This document shows positions 1 to 9,400 of a stretch of 64,000 nucleotides of DNA, one piece after another. Made by a program: the position numbers and the translations under genes. The DNA comes from Polyangia bacterium (GTDB lineage: Bacteria > Myxococcota_A > Polyangia > Nannocystales > Nannocystaceae), in assembly GCA_030424595.1 (NCBI GenBank), contig JAUHWG010000018.1:1-64000 (forward strand). Reading direction: 5' to 3'. The stretch's first letter is position 1. Each line of letters opens with the position of its first letter. Below the pieces are notes generated by a model, which saw only the letters and a program-made list of their open reading frames with translations, searched no databases and had not been told where the DNA came from.

Positions 1-20
1 CTCCGCCCGTCGTCAAGCAG

Positions 21-125
21 GAGGTGAGCCTTCACCCGCGCCCGAGCACTCGGGCGGCAAAAGTCCGCGTGAGCGCACTTCTACACGGAACTGGGGGGCG
101 GTTTCACACCAGCGCTTATTTTAGG
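21..125. repeat. 105-bp degenerate element, copy A
   Basis: This stretch aligns without gaps to 18183-18287 (about 60 of 105 positions by hand count), with strongest identity at the two ends and in the middle. The shared blocks are a GGTGA/TCACC hairpin at 23-36, TTCTACaCGG at 79-88 and CACaCCAGCGCTTATTTTAGG-like sequence at 105-125. A second hairpin, CCCGAG/CTCGGG, lies at 41-54. The element sits downstream of the minus-strand operon that ends at 266. It could be a structured 3' RNA or terminator on the minus strand, or a short peptide frame on the plus strand starting at GTG 24. Which is right cannot be decided from two copies. Confidence 0.6.
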
Positions 126-169
126 GCGAGGGGCCTGCGAGGGGCCTGCGAGGGGCCTGCGAGGGGCCT
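126..169. repeat. 11-bp tandem repeat, four units
   Basis: Four perfect copies of GCGAGGGGCCT lie directly after the 105-bp element and about 100 bp downstream of the minus-strand operon. No coding role is apparent. Confidence 0.9.
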
Positions 170-265
170 CGGCGAGCGCCGGGTCGCCAGGCGATGAGCT
201 CGCGAAGCTTCGGGGAGGCGCACCGCTTCGACCCTGAGCGCCGGCGCAGGCCAGGGCCGATCACC

Positions 266-1501
266 TCAGCCTGGCGGCTCCGTCAGGCCGAAGCGCTCGC
301 CTATCAGGCTCACCCACGCGGCCTCGTCACGGCTCCCGTCGACGACGAGCTCCGGCGTCGGCACGGCCCCCGCGCGGAGCTCTCGGCGGCCGCCGGTGAG
401 GAGATAGGCGACGGTCTCGCCCCGCTGCAGGAGGCCGTCGTCGATCGCCCGGTAGATGCCGACGCCGGTCATAAGCCCTGTCTTCTCGAGGACGGCGTCG
501 GTCCCAGGGAGGGTCGAGAGCGGGGCTCCTGCGTCGCTCAGGTCGCGGCGGACGAGGTCGCTCATGCGCCGATAATCCTCGTCGCCGATCGTCATCATCT
601 CGCCGCCGAAGCTGCGCATGAGCCCGGCCAGGCGGTCGTAGTGGCGGCCCGGGTTGGTGTTGTAGAGGCCCGGCTCGATGTAGCGGTCGGGCCGGGGGGC
701 CACGTGCTGGGCGCTGATCCTGCTCTCGCCGGCGCGCCAGGCCCGGGCTATCGGCGCGTTGGCCTCCTGCTGAAAGCCGAGGAGGCGGGGGACCCTCGCC
801 GCCCGCAGCAGGCCCTGAGCCCGCAGCGCGGCGAGGCAGGTGTAGATGCCGATCGGACCGAAGCCGGCGCAGAGGGTCTGGGCGAGGAAGTCGACCTCGC
901 CGATCGCGTCCTCGCTCGCCTCGAGGAGGAACATCGCCCGCGCGGCCGAGGCCGCGAGGCGCCAGCCGGTGTCGGGGATCGAGCGGATCGAGAAGCGCTC
1001 GGCGACGGCTCGGGCGAGGCTCTTGACCTCGGGCTCGGGCAGGTCGACGCTGATGAGGCGGCTGCTGCCGCCGAAGAAGCGGGGGTTTTGCTTGAAGAGG
1101 GTGCTCGCGGGTTGGAAGAGCAGCGCCTCGATCCCTGCGTGTTGACAATAGGCGCCGAGGGCCGCGCTGAGGTTGCCGCCGGAGGAGGCGACGACCCGGC
1201 GAGCGCCCGCGGAGGTCAGCGCTGCTGTCGTAACGCAGGCGTCGAGCGCCTTGTACGTGCCGGTGTGCATGTGCGAGGTCTCGTCGAAGACGACGATGTT
1301 CACCCCCTTGCGGCTCGGCAGGCGACGGAGGGCGATCCCCTCGCCGAGGGAGCAGGCGGCGAGGCGCTCGCGGTCGAGCCCGAGCTGGGGGTGGACGAGC
1401 TCCAGCGCCGGCGCGTAGCGGAGGATGACGCTGCGGGTCGCCGCCTGGGTCGGGACGACGAGGTCTCGCCAGCCGGGCGAGCGCTCCCCGGGGATGGTCA
1501 T
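266..1501 (-). CDS. Threonine-synthase-like PLP enzyme (fold type II)
   Basis: This 411-residue protein looks like a fold type II PLP enzyme of the threonine synthase/cysteine synthase group. The likely PLP lysine is K84 in HTGTYKALDA. An SSGGN motif at 106-110 and the phosphate loop GFGPIG at 213-218 follow, and a LLTGG motif lies near the C-terminus. Such enzymes do beta- or gamma-replacement or elimination on activated amino acids. It is the last gene of the five-gene operon, and its ATG overlaps the methyltransferase stop by 4 bp (ATGA). No homoserine or threonine pathway gene is nearby, so a dedicated role in this operon is more likely than threonine synthesis. The substrate is unknown. 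Confidence 0.85.
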   Translation of the reverse strand: MTIPGERSPGWRDLVVPTQAATRSVILRYAPALELVHPQLGLDRERLAACSLGEGIALRRLPSRKGVNIVVFDETSHMHTGTYKALDACVTTAALTSAGARRVVASSGGNLSAALGAYCQHAGIEALLFQPASTLFKQNPRFFGGSSRLISVDLPEPEVKSLARAVAERFSIRSIPDTGWRLAASAARAMFLLEASEDAIGEVDFLAQTLCAGFGPIGIYTCLAALRAQGLLRAARVPRLLGFQQEANAPIARAWRAGESRISAQHVAPRPDRYIEPGLYNTNPGRHYDRLAGLMRSFGGEMMTIGDEDYRRMSDLVRRDLSDAGAPLSTLPGTDAVLEKTGLMTGVGIYRAIDDGLLQRGETVAYLLTGGRRELRAGAVPTPELVVDGSRDEAAWVSLIGERFGLTEPPG

Positions 1502-2637
1502 CCCGGGCCTCGGCGAGCGACGATCAGGCGCATCGACTGGAAGAGCTGGTAGGGGGCGCGCGGCGGGGTGATGATCTCGACGTCGCGAAAGCCCGCCGCC
1601 TCGAGGAGGGCGACGTGCTCGGAGGGCCGGCGATAGCGGGTCGTCTGCGACTTGGCGAGGAAGTAAAAGGAGCGCAGGTAGAGCGCCAGCGCCTCAGGGG
1701 TGTTGGTCTCAGGGAGCATCCGCTCGATGATCAGAAAGCGTCCGTTCTCGGGCAGGGCGCTGTGGATCGCCGCGTAGACTGGCCCCATCTTGGCGTCGCC
1801 CCAGTCCATCGCCGAGCGGCACATGGTGATGAGGTCGTAGTCCGGGGGGATCGGCGTCTTGAAGAGATCGCCGGCGATCGGCGTGACCCGGGCCGCGAGC
1901 TCGGGGTCCGCCGCCAGCGCTTTGGCGCCGAGCTCGACGCAGGCGGGGACGTCGAGGAAGGCGCCCTGGAGCCCAGGGGTCGCGGCGACGACCGAGGCGC
2001 AGAACGTCCCCGTGTTCCCGCAGAGGTCGAGGATCCTGCGATGCTCGGCGAAGGGGTAGGAGGTGAGAACGACCTCGACGATCTTCCCCATCGTCGCCTC
2101 CATGTAGGTCGAGTACTCCGCGGCGTCCTCGTCGCGGACCTCGCTGACGTCGTCCTTAAAATAGTCGCGGAGCTTGAAGGAGGAGGAGGCGCCGTCGCTG
2201 CGGATGAGCTCGTCGATGTCGACCATCGCCCGAAACACCTCGTCGTAGTAGTCGAGCAGGTAGGTGGTCGTCCGGAAGGGGGCGTCGGCCTCGCGGACGA
2301 GGAAGGGCGCGAGCGCGGGCGGGACCTGGAGGTGCCCCTCGGGGGTCTCATGGAGCAGATCGAGGGCGACACAGGCGTTGAGGAGGATCGTCCCGGAGCG
2401 CTCCGGGAGGGCGAGCTGGGCGAGCAGGTCGGCGCGCGAGCGCGGCGTCCGGCAGGCCGTGAAGAGGTCGAGCTTGTAGGCGCCGATCAGGACCTTGGTC
2501 TTGATGAATCCGTCGAGGAGGCCCAAGAGGTGCGCCTCGCCGGGAGCCTCGCCGCCGCTGGGGCGGGGCGCGGGCTCGCCGGTCTCGTCGGCGTCGCTGG
2601 CGTCGTTCACTGCGTTCACGTCGTTGGGCTCGTTCAT
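1498..2637 (-). CDS. SAM-dependent O-methyltransferase
   Basis: This 379-residue protein has the layout of small-molecule O-methyltransferases of the hydroxyneurosporene/carminomycin type. An N-terminal winged-helix dimerisation part lies around residues 40-110. The SAM-binding Rossmann domain opens with motif I, ILDLCGNTG, at 202-210. That is a variant of the usual DxGGGxG, with Cys and Asn in the loop. The downstream sequence GRFLIIERMLPE matches the strand before the C-terminal helices. The first 30 residues are acidic and probably disordered. ATGA overlaps join it to the diiron oxidase upstream and the PLP enzyme downstream. It probably methylates a hydroxyl, N-hydroxy or acid group made by the operon. 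Confidence 0.85.
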   Translation of the reverse strand: MNEPNDVNAVNDASDADETGEPAPRPSGGEAPGEAHLLGLLDGFIKTKVLIGAYKLDLFTACRTPRSRADLLAQLALPERSGTILLNACVALDLLHETPEGHLQVPPALAPFLVREADAPFRTTTYLLDYYDEVFRAMVDIDELIRSDGASSSFKLRDYFKDDVSEVRDEDAAEYSTYMEATMGKIVEVVLTSYPFAEHRRILDLCGNTGTFCASVVAATPGLQGAFLDVPACVELGAKALAADPELAARVTPIAGDLFKTPIPPDYDLITMCRSAMDWGDAKMGPVYAAIHSALPENGRFLIIERMLPETNTPEALALYLRSFYFLAKSQTTRYRRPSEHVALLEAAGFRDVEIITPPRAPYQLFQSMRLIVARRGPG

Positions 2638-3656
2638 GGCTCTCTCGTCGCCTGGATTTCGCGCCAGATCGCGTCGAAGTAGCGGCGCCCGAGGGCGCGG
2701 TGGTGGCGGAGCGAGGCGATGAAGATCGCCCGGTCCTCGGCCCTGAGCACCTGCTCGCGGATGAGGTCGACCAGCTCCCGGGCGTGCTCGACGTCGGCGC
2801 TCATGTGCAGGCGGTGGAACTCGCAGATCTCCTCGGGCACCTCGAAGTGGCGGAGGAGTCGGTGGATGTTGCCGTGGGTCGTCGGCGTCCCGTACTCGAG
2901 GGAGAAGAGGACGGCGAGCCCCCAGGCCGGGTTCGCGCGACGGGAGCAGCGGATCCGGTTGCTCAGGTAGGCGAGCGCCTGCGGCAGCTCGGGCTCGTCG
3001 GCGAAGCCGCAGGGGATCCCGAGGTGGAGGAGGAGCTTTTGCAGGAGGAAGGGGTGGGCCTTGGGCGTCTGCTCGCCGCCGCCCTCGTCGTAGAGGTTGC
3101 GGAAGATGACGCTCGCCGCCGCGAGCTCGCGGCCGAGGGAGAAGTCGGCGAGCTCGCGGTAGAAGAGCCGCGAGCGGTGCCAGTGGTGGCGGAGGTAGAT
3201 CGCCAGCTCAGCGAACTCGGGCGGATCGCCCTCGAAGAGGTGGGCCGACATGGGGTGACGAAGCCCGGAGCGGGCCTCATGCTCCGCGCAGATCAGGGCG
3301 ATAAAGCCGTCCTGATCGAGCGCTGGGTCGACAGCGGCGAGGGGGATCGTCGCCTCCTCCGCGTCGTAGCCGGCGCTCGCCAGCCAGGCGCGGAGGGGAT
3401 CGTGGAGCCGCTCAGGGTGGACGTGCAAGCGCCAGAGGAGGCGGTGATAGGCGGAGAAGGCCGCGCTCGGCTGCTCTGCCCCATGGTGCTCGGGCGCGGC
3501 GCCTGACTGGGAGTGGGGGTCGGCGTGGGCCAGGGCCGAGAGCTCGGCCATCGCTCGATAGGCGCGTGCAGCCGCCTCCGGGTCTTGTCTGTCCTCTAGG
3601 GCAGCATTGACCAGGCTGACCAGCTCCGCCGCGCTCACCTGTGGATCTACCATCAT
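2634..3656 (-). CDS. Haem-oxygenase-like diiron oxidase (HDO)
   Basis: About 340 residues long and rich in helix. The C-terminal two thirds carry the signature of iron-containing HDO enzymes (the SznF, BesC, UndA and FlcD superfamily). Visible elements are NLYDEGGGE with a candidate ligand Glu near 191, KAHPF with His near 201, FSLEYG with Glu near 254, and H-x3-D-x2-H at about 284-291 (HMSADVEH). Known family members N-oxygenate amines or cleave C-C bonds of amino and fatty acids. I chose ATG 3656 because TGATG couples it to the aminotransferase stop and GGAGG lies just upstream. ATG 3653 and TTG 3659 are alternatives. The N-terminal 110 residues are less recognisable. This is probably the key oxidative enzyme of the operon. 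Confidence 0.8.
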   Translation of the reverse strand: MMVDPQVSAAELVSLVNAALEDRQDPEAAARAYRAMAELSALAHADPHSQSGAAPEHHGAEQPSAAFSAYHRLLWRLHVHPERLHDPLRAWLASAGYDAEEATIPLAAVDPALDQDGFIALICAEHEARSGLRHPMSAHLFEGDPPEFAELAIYLRHHWHRSRLFYRELADFSLGRELAAASVIFRNLYDEGGGEQTPKAHPFLLQKLLLHLGIPCGFADEPELPQALAYLSNRIRCSRRANPAWGLAVLFSLEYGTPTTHGNIHRLLRHFEVPEEICEFHRLHMSADVEHARELVDLIREQVLRAEDRAIFIASLRHHRALGRRYFDAIWREIQATREP

Positions 3657-4585
3657 CAACCCTCCACCTCGTCGGCCCCCGCAGGGGGGCCATCGGCCTC
3701 GACCATCGTCAGCCAGCCGCGCCGCTCGGGGTCGCGGCCGCGGACGACCGCGTCGTAGCGGTCGGCGAGGGCGCGGGTCACGGGTCCCGGGGCCCCTAGC
3801 TCGTGGCCGTCGAGGCAGCCGATCGAGCGCAGGTGAGCGGCCGAGTTGGCGAGGAAGAGCTCGCTAGCGGCGAGCGCTCGGTGCCTTGGGAGCGGCGCTT
3901 CGCGGGCCTGGATCCCGAGGTCCGCGGCCAGCTCCAGGAGGGTCGCGCGGGTGATGCTCGCGAGGATCGGCGCGCTCAGGGGCGGGGTTGTGAGGACGCC
4001 GTCGATGACGGCGAAGATCGTCGCCCCGGTGGCCTCGGCGAGGGTGCCGTCGCTGGCCATGAAGATCGCGTCGTCGTAGCCGCTCGCCTGGGCCTCGCGC
4101 AGCGCGAGGAAGGAGCGGCCGTAGAAGCCAGCGTGCTTCGCGGTCGGGATCCAACCGTCGCCGTGGCCGAAGCCGGCGATACGGACCCGGATAGGCTCCC
4201 TTGTCCGGCTCCGCGGGCGCCAGGCCGAGATCGCGACGCGGGTCCGATTGTCGGCGCCGATCCCCAGCATGTCGTCGCCGTAGAAGGCGATCTGGCGGAC
4301 GTATCCCTCGTCGACCCCGCAGGCTCGGACCACCGCGGCGGTCGCCGCGAGGAGCTCGCTCGGGGTGTGGTCGATCGTCATGTAGAGGGCGCGGGCGCTG
4401 GCGAAGAAGCGCTGCACATGCTCCTGCGCCCGGAAGATCGCCGCGCGGCCGTCGTCACAGCGGTAGAAGCGGCCGCCGTCGAAGACCGCCGAGCCGTAGT
4501 GGAGCGAGTGGGTGTGGAGGCCGACCGTCGCCTCCTCCGCGGGGATGAGGTGGCCGTCGAGCCAGACGAGGCCGGCGCCGCTCAT
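3656..4585 (-). CDS. Class IV (branched-chain/D-amino acid type) aminotransferase
   Basis: This 309-residue PLP enzyme has the class IV fold. LHYGSAVFDGGR at 29-39 matches the LHYG..vFEG.R motif of branched-chain aminotransferases. The PLP lysine is K150 (PTAKHAGFYG), followed by DGTLAEATGATIF at 179-191 with the conserved Glu184. It would exchange amino groups between an amino acid and a 2-oxo acid, or, as in ADC lyase, eliminate. The gene starts inside the stop of the dehydrogenase (ATGA) behind a good GGAGGG site. Next to an amino-acid dehydrogenase it may supply or remove the amino group of the pathway intermediate. It is not clearly IlvE, since no other branched-chain genes are nearby. 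Confidence 0.85.
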   Translation of the reverse strand: MSGAGLVWLDGHLIPAEEATVGLHTHSLHYGSAVFDGGRFYRCDDGRAAIFRAQEHVQRFFASARALYMTIDHTPSELLAATAAVVRACGVDEGYVRQIAFYGDDMLGIGADNRTRVAISAWRPRSRTREPIRVRIAGFGHGDGWIPTAKHAGFYGRSFLALREAQASGYDDAIFMASDGTLAEATGATIFAVIDGVLTTPPLSAPILASITRATLLELAADLGIQAREAPLPRHRALAASELFLANSAAHLRSIGCLDGHELGAPGPVTRALADRYDAVVRGRDPERRGWLTMVEADGPPAGADEVEG

Positions 4586-5700
4586 CGACCCTCCTCCGCC
4601 GGGAGCGGGGGTTGGACGAGGCTCCGCAGCGAGACCCCGGCGGCAGCGGCCGCGGGGAGGAGCTCGGCGAGCCGCTCGCGGACCCGGCGCGTGACGTGAT
4701 CGAGGACGTCCTGACCTGCGCGGGGGGTGCCCGTGTAGAGGGACTCGACCGCGAGGGATCCGCCGGCGCTGGCGAGCACGTCGGGGACGACCAGGACGCC
4801 GCGGCGGGCGAGCGCGTCGGCGACGTCAGGGCCTGTGGCGAGGTTGGCCGCCTCGACGACGGCGCGGCAGCGGAGGCGCTCGACCTGTCCCGGGTCGATC
4901 GCCCGCGAGACGGCGGCGAGCACCAAGACATCACAGCTGGCGCTGAGGACCGACGCCGACGTCCGTGCCGCCTCGCTCCCCGGCAGGCGACCGCCGACCC
5001 GCTCCTGGAGCAGCGCCTCGACCGGGAGTCCTGCGGGGTCGAGGAGACAGCCGCGATCGTCGGCCCACGCGGTCACGGGGACGCCGGCCTCGGCGAGGAG
5101 GTGGGCTGCGCCGCCGCCCATCGTCCCGGCGCCTTGGATCGCGACGCGGCTCCTGCGGGGGTCGACGCCGAGGTGGCCGAGGAGCGCGAGGACCGAGGCG
5201 CAGACCGCCGAAGGACCGCGGAGCTGGTTGACGCTCCAAGCCCCGACCGGCGCCTCAAAGAGCGCGTAGCGGCGGAGGAAGGTCGCGTCGTCGAGGCCGC
5301 GGGCTCGCCCGACGCAGAGCTTGAGCGAGGGTAGATCGATGTCGCGACCGATCGCCTCGAGCTCCGCCATCGTCGTGTTGACGTCGGGGCCGACCGACCA
5401 GTGGGCGGCGATGATCGGCCGCAAGGAGGCGACGAAGCGCCGGAGCACGGCCGGTCGCGCCGGGTGCCGCGGATCCATGGTCAACCCCGCCTTCGCCCCG
5501 CCGACGCGGATCCCGAAGGCCGCCTGCTTGCGGGTCATCGCCGCGGCGAGCTCGACGAGGGTCTCACGATCGACGTTCGCGGCGATCCGGAGGCCTCCCG
5601 CCGCGATCTCGTCGACCAGCCGATCGATGACCAGCGTGCCGAGCACACCCTCGACCGGATCCCGCACCTCGACCACTAGGTAAGGCCCTACGATCACCAC
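4582..5700 (-). CDS. Glu/Leu/Phe/Val dehydrogenase family protein
   Basis: This 372-residue protein is recognisable as an ELFV-type amino-acid dehydrogenase. The substrate-side sequence MTRKQAAFGIRVGGAKAG at 55-72 carries the two expected lysines, K58 and catalytic-type K70. PDVNT follows near 105-109. The NAD(P) fold begins at IQGAGTMGG, and VVEAAN plus PDVLASAGG match the C-terminal family blocks. It interconverts an L-amino acid and its 2-oxo acid with NAD(P)H and ammonia. It is first in the five-gene operon, starting at a GTG with no obvious Shine-Dalgarno site; the frame is open upstream only to 5736. GGAKAG replaces the usual GGaKGG. Substrate is unknown. Confidence 0.85.
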   Translation of the reverse strand: MVIVGPYLVVEVRDPVEGVLGTLVIDRLVDEIAAGGLRIAANVDRETLVELAAAMTRKQAAFGIRVGGAKAGLTMDPRHPARPAVLRRFVASLRPIIAAHWSVGPDVNTTMAELEAIGRDIDLPSLKLCVGRARGLDDATFLRRYALFEAPVGAWSVNQLRGPSAVCASVLALLGHLGVDPRRSRVAIQGAGTMGGGAAHLLAEAGVPVTAWADDRGCLLDPAGLPVEALLQERVGGRLPGSEAARTSASVLSASCDVLVLAAVSRAIDPGQVERLRCRAVVEAANLATGPDVADALARRGVLVVPDVLASAGGSLAVESLYTGTPRAGQDVLDHVTRRVRERLAELLPAAAAAGVSLRSLVQPPLPAEEGR

Positions 5701-5862
5701 ACCACCGCGGGACCAATCTAACGCAGGTGGTTGAGTTCAGATATGTCTGCAAGCTGAGTCCCCCTGCGCTGAGATGGGACGTCGAGAACGCGCGGTGGTC
5801 AGTCCTCGGGTGATCATTGGTGCCCGTCGGGAGGCGGCGATTATCACGCTACAATTTACGGA

Positions 5863-5894
5863 CGGCCGCGCGCTCCGAGGGGAGCGGGCGGCCG
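5863..5894 (-). terminator. Hairpin downstream of the VOC gene
   Basis: A GC-rich inverted repeat CGGCCGcGCGCTCC / GGGAGCGgGCGGCCG with one mismatch and a tiny loop lies 37 bp after the VOC gene stop. An AT-rich stretch follows on the minus strand. It would separate the VOC gene from the five-gene operon, although no clean U-tract is present. Confidence 0.5.
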
Positions 5895-5931
5895 CGCGCG
5901 AGGGCTGCGAGGGACGCCGTTGGGCAGCCGC

Positions 5932-6366
5932 TTAAGTGTGGACGAACTCGAGCTTCATCCCGTCCGGATCGGCGAAGGAGAACGCGTAGTAGGTCGGACC
6001 GTAGGCGGGGTAGGCGGTGGGCGGATCGAGGATCTCCACGCCGTCGGCGACGAGCTTGCGGTGGAGCTCGTCGACGGCCTCGCGGGAGGGGGCGGCGAGG
6101 GCGGTGTGGTGGAGGCCGACGGCGTAGCGATCGAAGGTCTGGCCGCGATTGGCGGGGGCCGCCTCCCAGACGCCGATCATCACGGAGCCGACGACGAAGA
6201 GGCACATATGACAGCCCTCGTGCTTGTGCGGTGCGCCCTTCGCCTCCATGACCGATTGGCCGCCGAGGTACCCGAAGACCTTGTCGTAGAACGCCTTCGA
6301 GCGATCGTAGTCGTTGACGGTGATCGAGATGTGATGAATCCCTGTCGCGTTGGTCGATACAGTCAT
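5932..6366 (-). CDS. VOC/glyoxalase-superfamily protein
   Basis: This 144-residue protein is a single vicinal-oxygen-chelate module pair. It starts with GIHHISITVNDYDRSKAFYD, the usual first strand-helix with a metal-type His. A second half begins at GLHHTALAAPS and ends FADPDGMKLEFVH with the expected C-terminal Glu. Such proteins include glyoxalase I, dioxygenases and drug-binding proteins, and I cannot tell which this is. The gene lies upstream of the HDO operon on the same strand, but a 231-bp gap with a strong hairpin separates them. I treat it as monocistronic. Confidence 0.8.
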   Translation of the reverse strand: MTVSTNATGIHHISITVNDYDRSKAFYDKVFGYLGGQSVMEAKGAPHKHEGCHMCLFVVGSVMIGVWEAAPANRGQTFDRYAVGLHHTALAAPSREAVDELHRKLVADGVEILDPPTAYPAYGPTYYAFSFADPDGMKLEFVHT

Positions 6367-6469
6367 AGGTTCTCTCCGCCGCCAGTCTGCACTATTCGGC
6401 AGACGCGGGACAACTCGGCTGCGGACGTCGGCGTGGCAGAAGAGAGCACGCGATCGTCACGACAGCTGC

Positions 6470-9400
6470 TCAGGCGGAAGGGGGGACGCTGACCTGCGCG
6501 GGGACCTCTACGGTGAAGGTCGAGCCCTGGCCCAGCTCGCTGACAAGCGAGATTGAGCCGCCCATCAGGAGGGCGAGCTGGCGCGCGATCGCAAGCCCGA
6601 GGCCCATACCGCCGTACTCTCGCGTCGGCGAGTCGTCGGCCTGCTTGAAGCTCTCGAAGACCTGCTGGGCCTGGCGCTTGGACATGCCGATCCCAGTGTC
6701 GCGGATGTCGATGCGGAGGAGTCCTCCCTCGCAGCGAGCGCGGAGGGTGATGTCGCCGCCCTCGGAGAAGCGGATCGCGTTGCCGAGGATATTGCCCAGG
6801 AGCTGTGAGAGCTTGGCTCGATCGTTCGCCACCTCGGGCAGGGGCCTGTCGATGTCGAGCGTCATGGTGGCGCTCGCCCGCTCGGCGGCGGCGCTGTGCT
6901 GCTCCATGAGCTCCTCCAGCAGCGGGCCGAGGGCGAAGGGGGCGACGTCGAGAACGAGCCGTCCTGACTCGAGCTGGGTGATGTCGAGAACGTCCGTGAT
7001 GATCCCGAGGAGGTGGCGGCCGGCGCTGGTCACCGAGTTGAGCTGCTCTGCGGTGTCCTCGTCGCCGTCGTCCTCCGCGTCCTCGGCGAGCATCTCGGAG
7101 ACGCCGATGATCCCGTTGAGCGGGGTCCGCAGCTCGTGGCTCATGTTGAGCATGAAGCGGCTCTTGGCGAGGCTCGACTCCTCGGCCGTGCGGCGGGCCT
7201 GGCTGAGCTCGGTGAACATCCGCGAGTTCTCGATCGCGATCGCCAGCTGGGCGCAGAGGAGGCGGAGCATCTCCAGGCGGTAGTGGCTGAAGACGCCCCA
7301 GATCTGGCGGTTCTCGAGGTAGAGGACGCCTATCCGCTTGCCCTGATAGGCGACCGGCATCGACAGGAGCGAGAGCGGCGAGTGCTCGTCGAGGTAGGGC
7401 TCGCCGGCGAAGCCCGGCTGTTCGATGACGTCCTCGGAGAGGAGGACGCGGCCGGTGCGGAAGGTGTTACGGAGGACCCGCGAGGGGGCGACCACAGAGC
7501 GCAAGCGCTCCCCCTGGCAGAGGATCACCCCCTCGCCGACCTCGTAGGTGGCGGCGAGCGTGAGGGCGTCGTCGTCGTGGAGGGCGAGGACTCCTCGCTC
7601 CGCCCCGGCGTTCTCGACCAGGACGTTCATCACCTTCTTGAAGAGGCGCGAGAGATCGATCTCGCTGGAGAAGGCCTCGGCCGCCTTGATCGCGCTCGAG
7701 AAGTCGAGGCGGGGATCGATGCTCGTCGCGGTGACGATCGACGCCTCGGTGTTGTCGACCCCGCCCTTGCCCCGGACCTTGGCGCGGACGGTCGAGGAGC
7801 GGAAGAGGGCGCCGAAGTCGGCGATCAGGCCGTCGGCCTTGGCGCTCGCGCCCCAGCGCCGGTAGACGGCCTCGGCGTCGGCGAGGACCCCAGCGGCGAG
7901 CGTGCTCTGGCCGCAGGCCACGTAGTAGCGCCCCGCGAGCTCGCGGGCGAGGGCTTCACCGAAGAGCGAGACATCGGCGCGAGCCGCCGTGATCGCGGCC
8001 TCGTAGCCGGCGAAGGCGGCGCGGTAGTCCCCGTCGGTGGCGGCGATCTCGGCGTCGATGAGCGTGCGCTTGGCGGAGAAGTTCTCGGGGCACTTGGCGG
8101 CGAGCTTGGCGTAGCTCTCCCGGTAGCGATCGAGGCGGGCGCGCAGCGGCGGACCTGCGGCCTCGTCGGCGCTCCGAAGCGCCCGCGCGAGGAGGAGCGC
8201 GCCGAAGTAGATAAGCTCGGTGGTCAGGTACCACGAGGAGTTGAGCTGGCGGGACTCGGCGGCGTCGAGCCAGCGAAGGGCGGCGACGTCGTCGCGGTGG
8301 AGATAGGCGAGCGCGAGCTTGGCGATGCAGTACCAGAGGGTGGCGAAGCCGAGGCGGTCGCGCTCGTAGGAGGCGAAGGCGGCCTCTTCGTCGTAGTCCT
8401 CGGAGCTCAGGCTCGCGGCCCCCTGGGTCTCTCCGCGCAGCGCGTCGAGGGTCTGGCGGACGACGACCAGGGCCGCCGTCGACGAGGCGACGCGGGTCCG
8501 CTGCATCAGCTTGAGATGCTCGGCGACCGTCACGGCTTGGGAGTCGAGCGGCAGGCCGCGGCCGAACTGGGCGATCGCAGCGTGGGAGCAGGCGTAGGAG
8601 ACGAAGATGTAGTCGCCGCTCTCGAGCCCGTAGAGGCGCGCCCTGTCGAAGCGCTCGAGCGCCTCGGGGAGCGGCCGGAAGTTGTGGAGGATCGAGCCGA
8701 AGACGAAGTCGAGGCGGGCGACCTGCTCGTCGTCGTGGAGGCGCTCGTTGATCTTGATCGCGGCCTCGCCGAGCTCGTAGGCCTGTCGCGGCGCGTCGGC
8801 GCTGGTCGTCAGGTAGAAGGCGTAGACCAGGTACCCGTAGGGCGAGGCGAGGGCGTGGCCGTGCTCGAGCGAGAGGTTGATCTGGCGGAGGCAGAGGTAC
8901 TCGAAGAGCGCCTGTTGGGTGAGCTGCGTCGGCGCCATCAGGTCGGTCATCACCTTGATGACCGCCTGGATCTCCGGGTCCTCGGCGGGGGGGAGCTCGA
9001 TGAGGTCGCCGATCGAGCTCTCCCCTAGGCGGGCGCTCAGCGCCTGCTCCTCGGCCTTGGCAGCCTCTCTCAGCGCCTCCTGACCCGCGGGCACGTCGAT
9101 GCCGACCAGGCGCAGCGCCTCGACGCCGATCTCGATCGCCCGCTCGGAGCGGCCGATCTTGACGTGGAGGCCGACCCGGAGGCTGTGGACCGTCAGCGCG
9201 TCGAGTCGGCTGGTCGCGCGCTCGCTCAGGACCGCGAAGGTCTGCTCGGCGTGCTCGACGTCGCCGCTCAGCGACTCGCACTCGGCGAGCCCGAGGTAGA
9301 GCCCGTAGGCGAGGGGGTACTCGGCCTCCCACGCGTCGTCGGCGAGGAGCTCCGTCCCCGCGCGGTAGAAGTTGGCGGCGGCGTCGTAGGCGGTCGCCGT

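Noticed and set aside
5932-6366. VOC gene as sixth member of the HDO operon
   Set aside because: A 231-bp gap containing a strong hairpin separates it, whereas all true members overlap.
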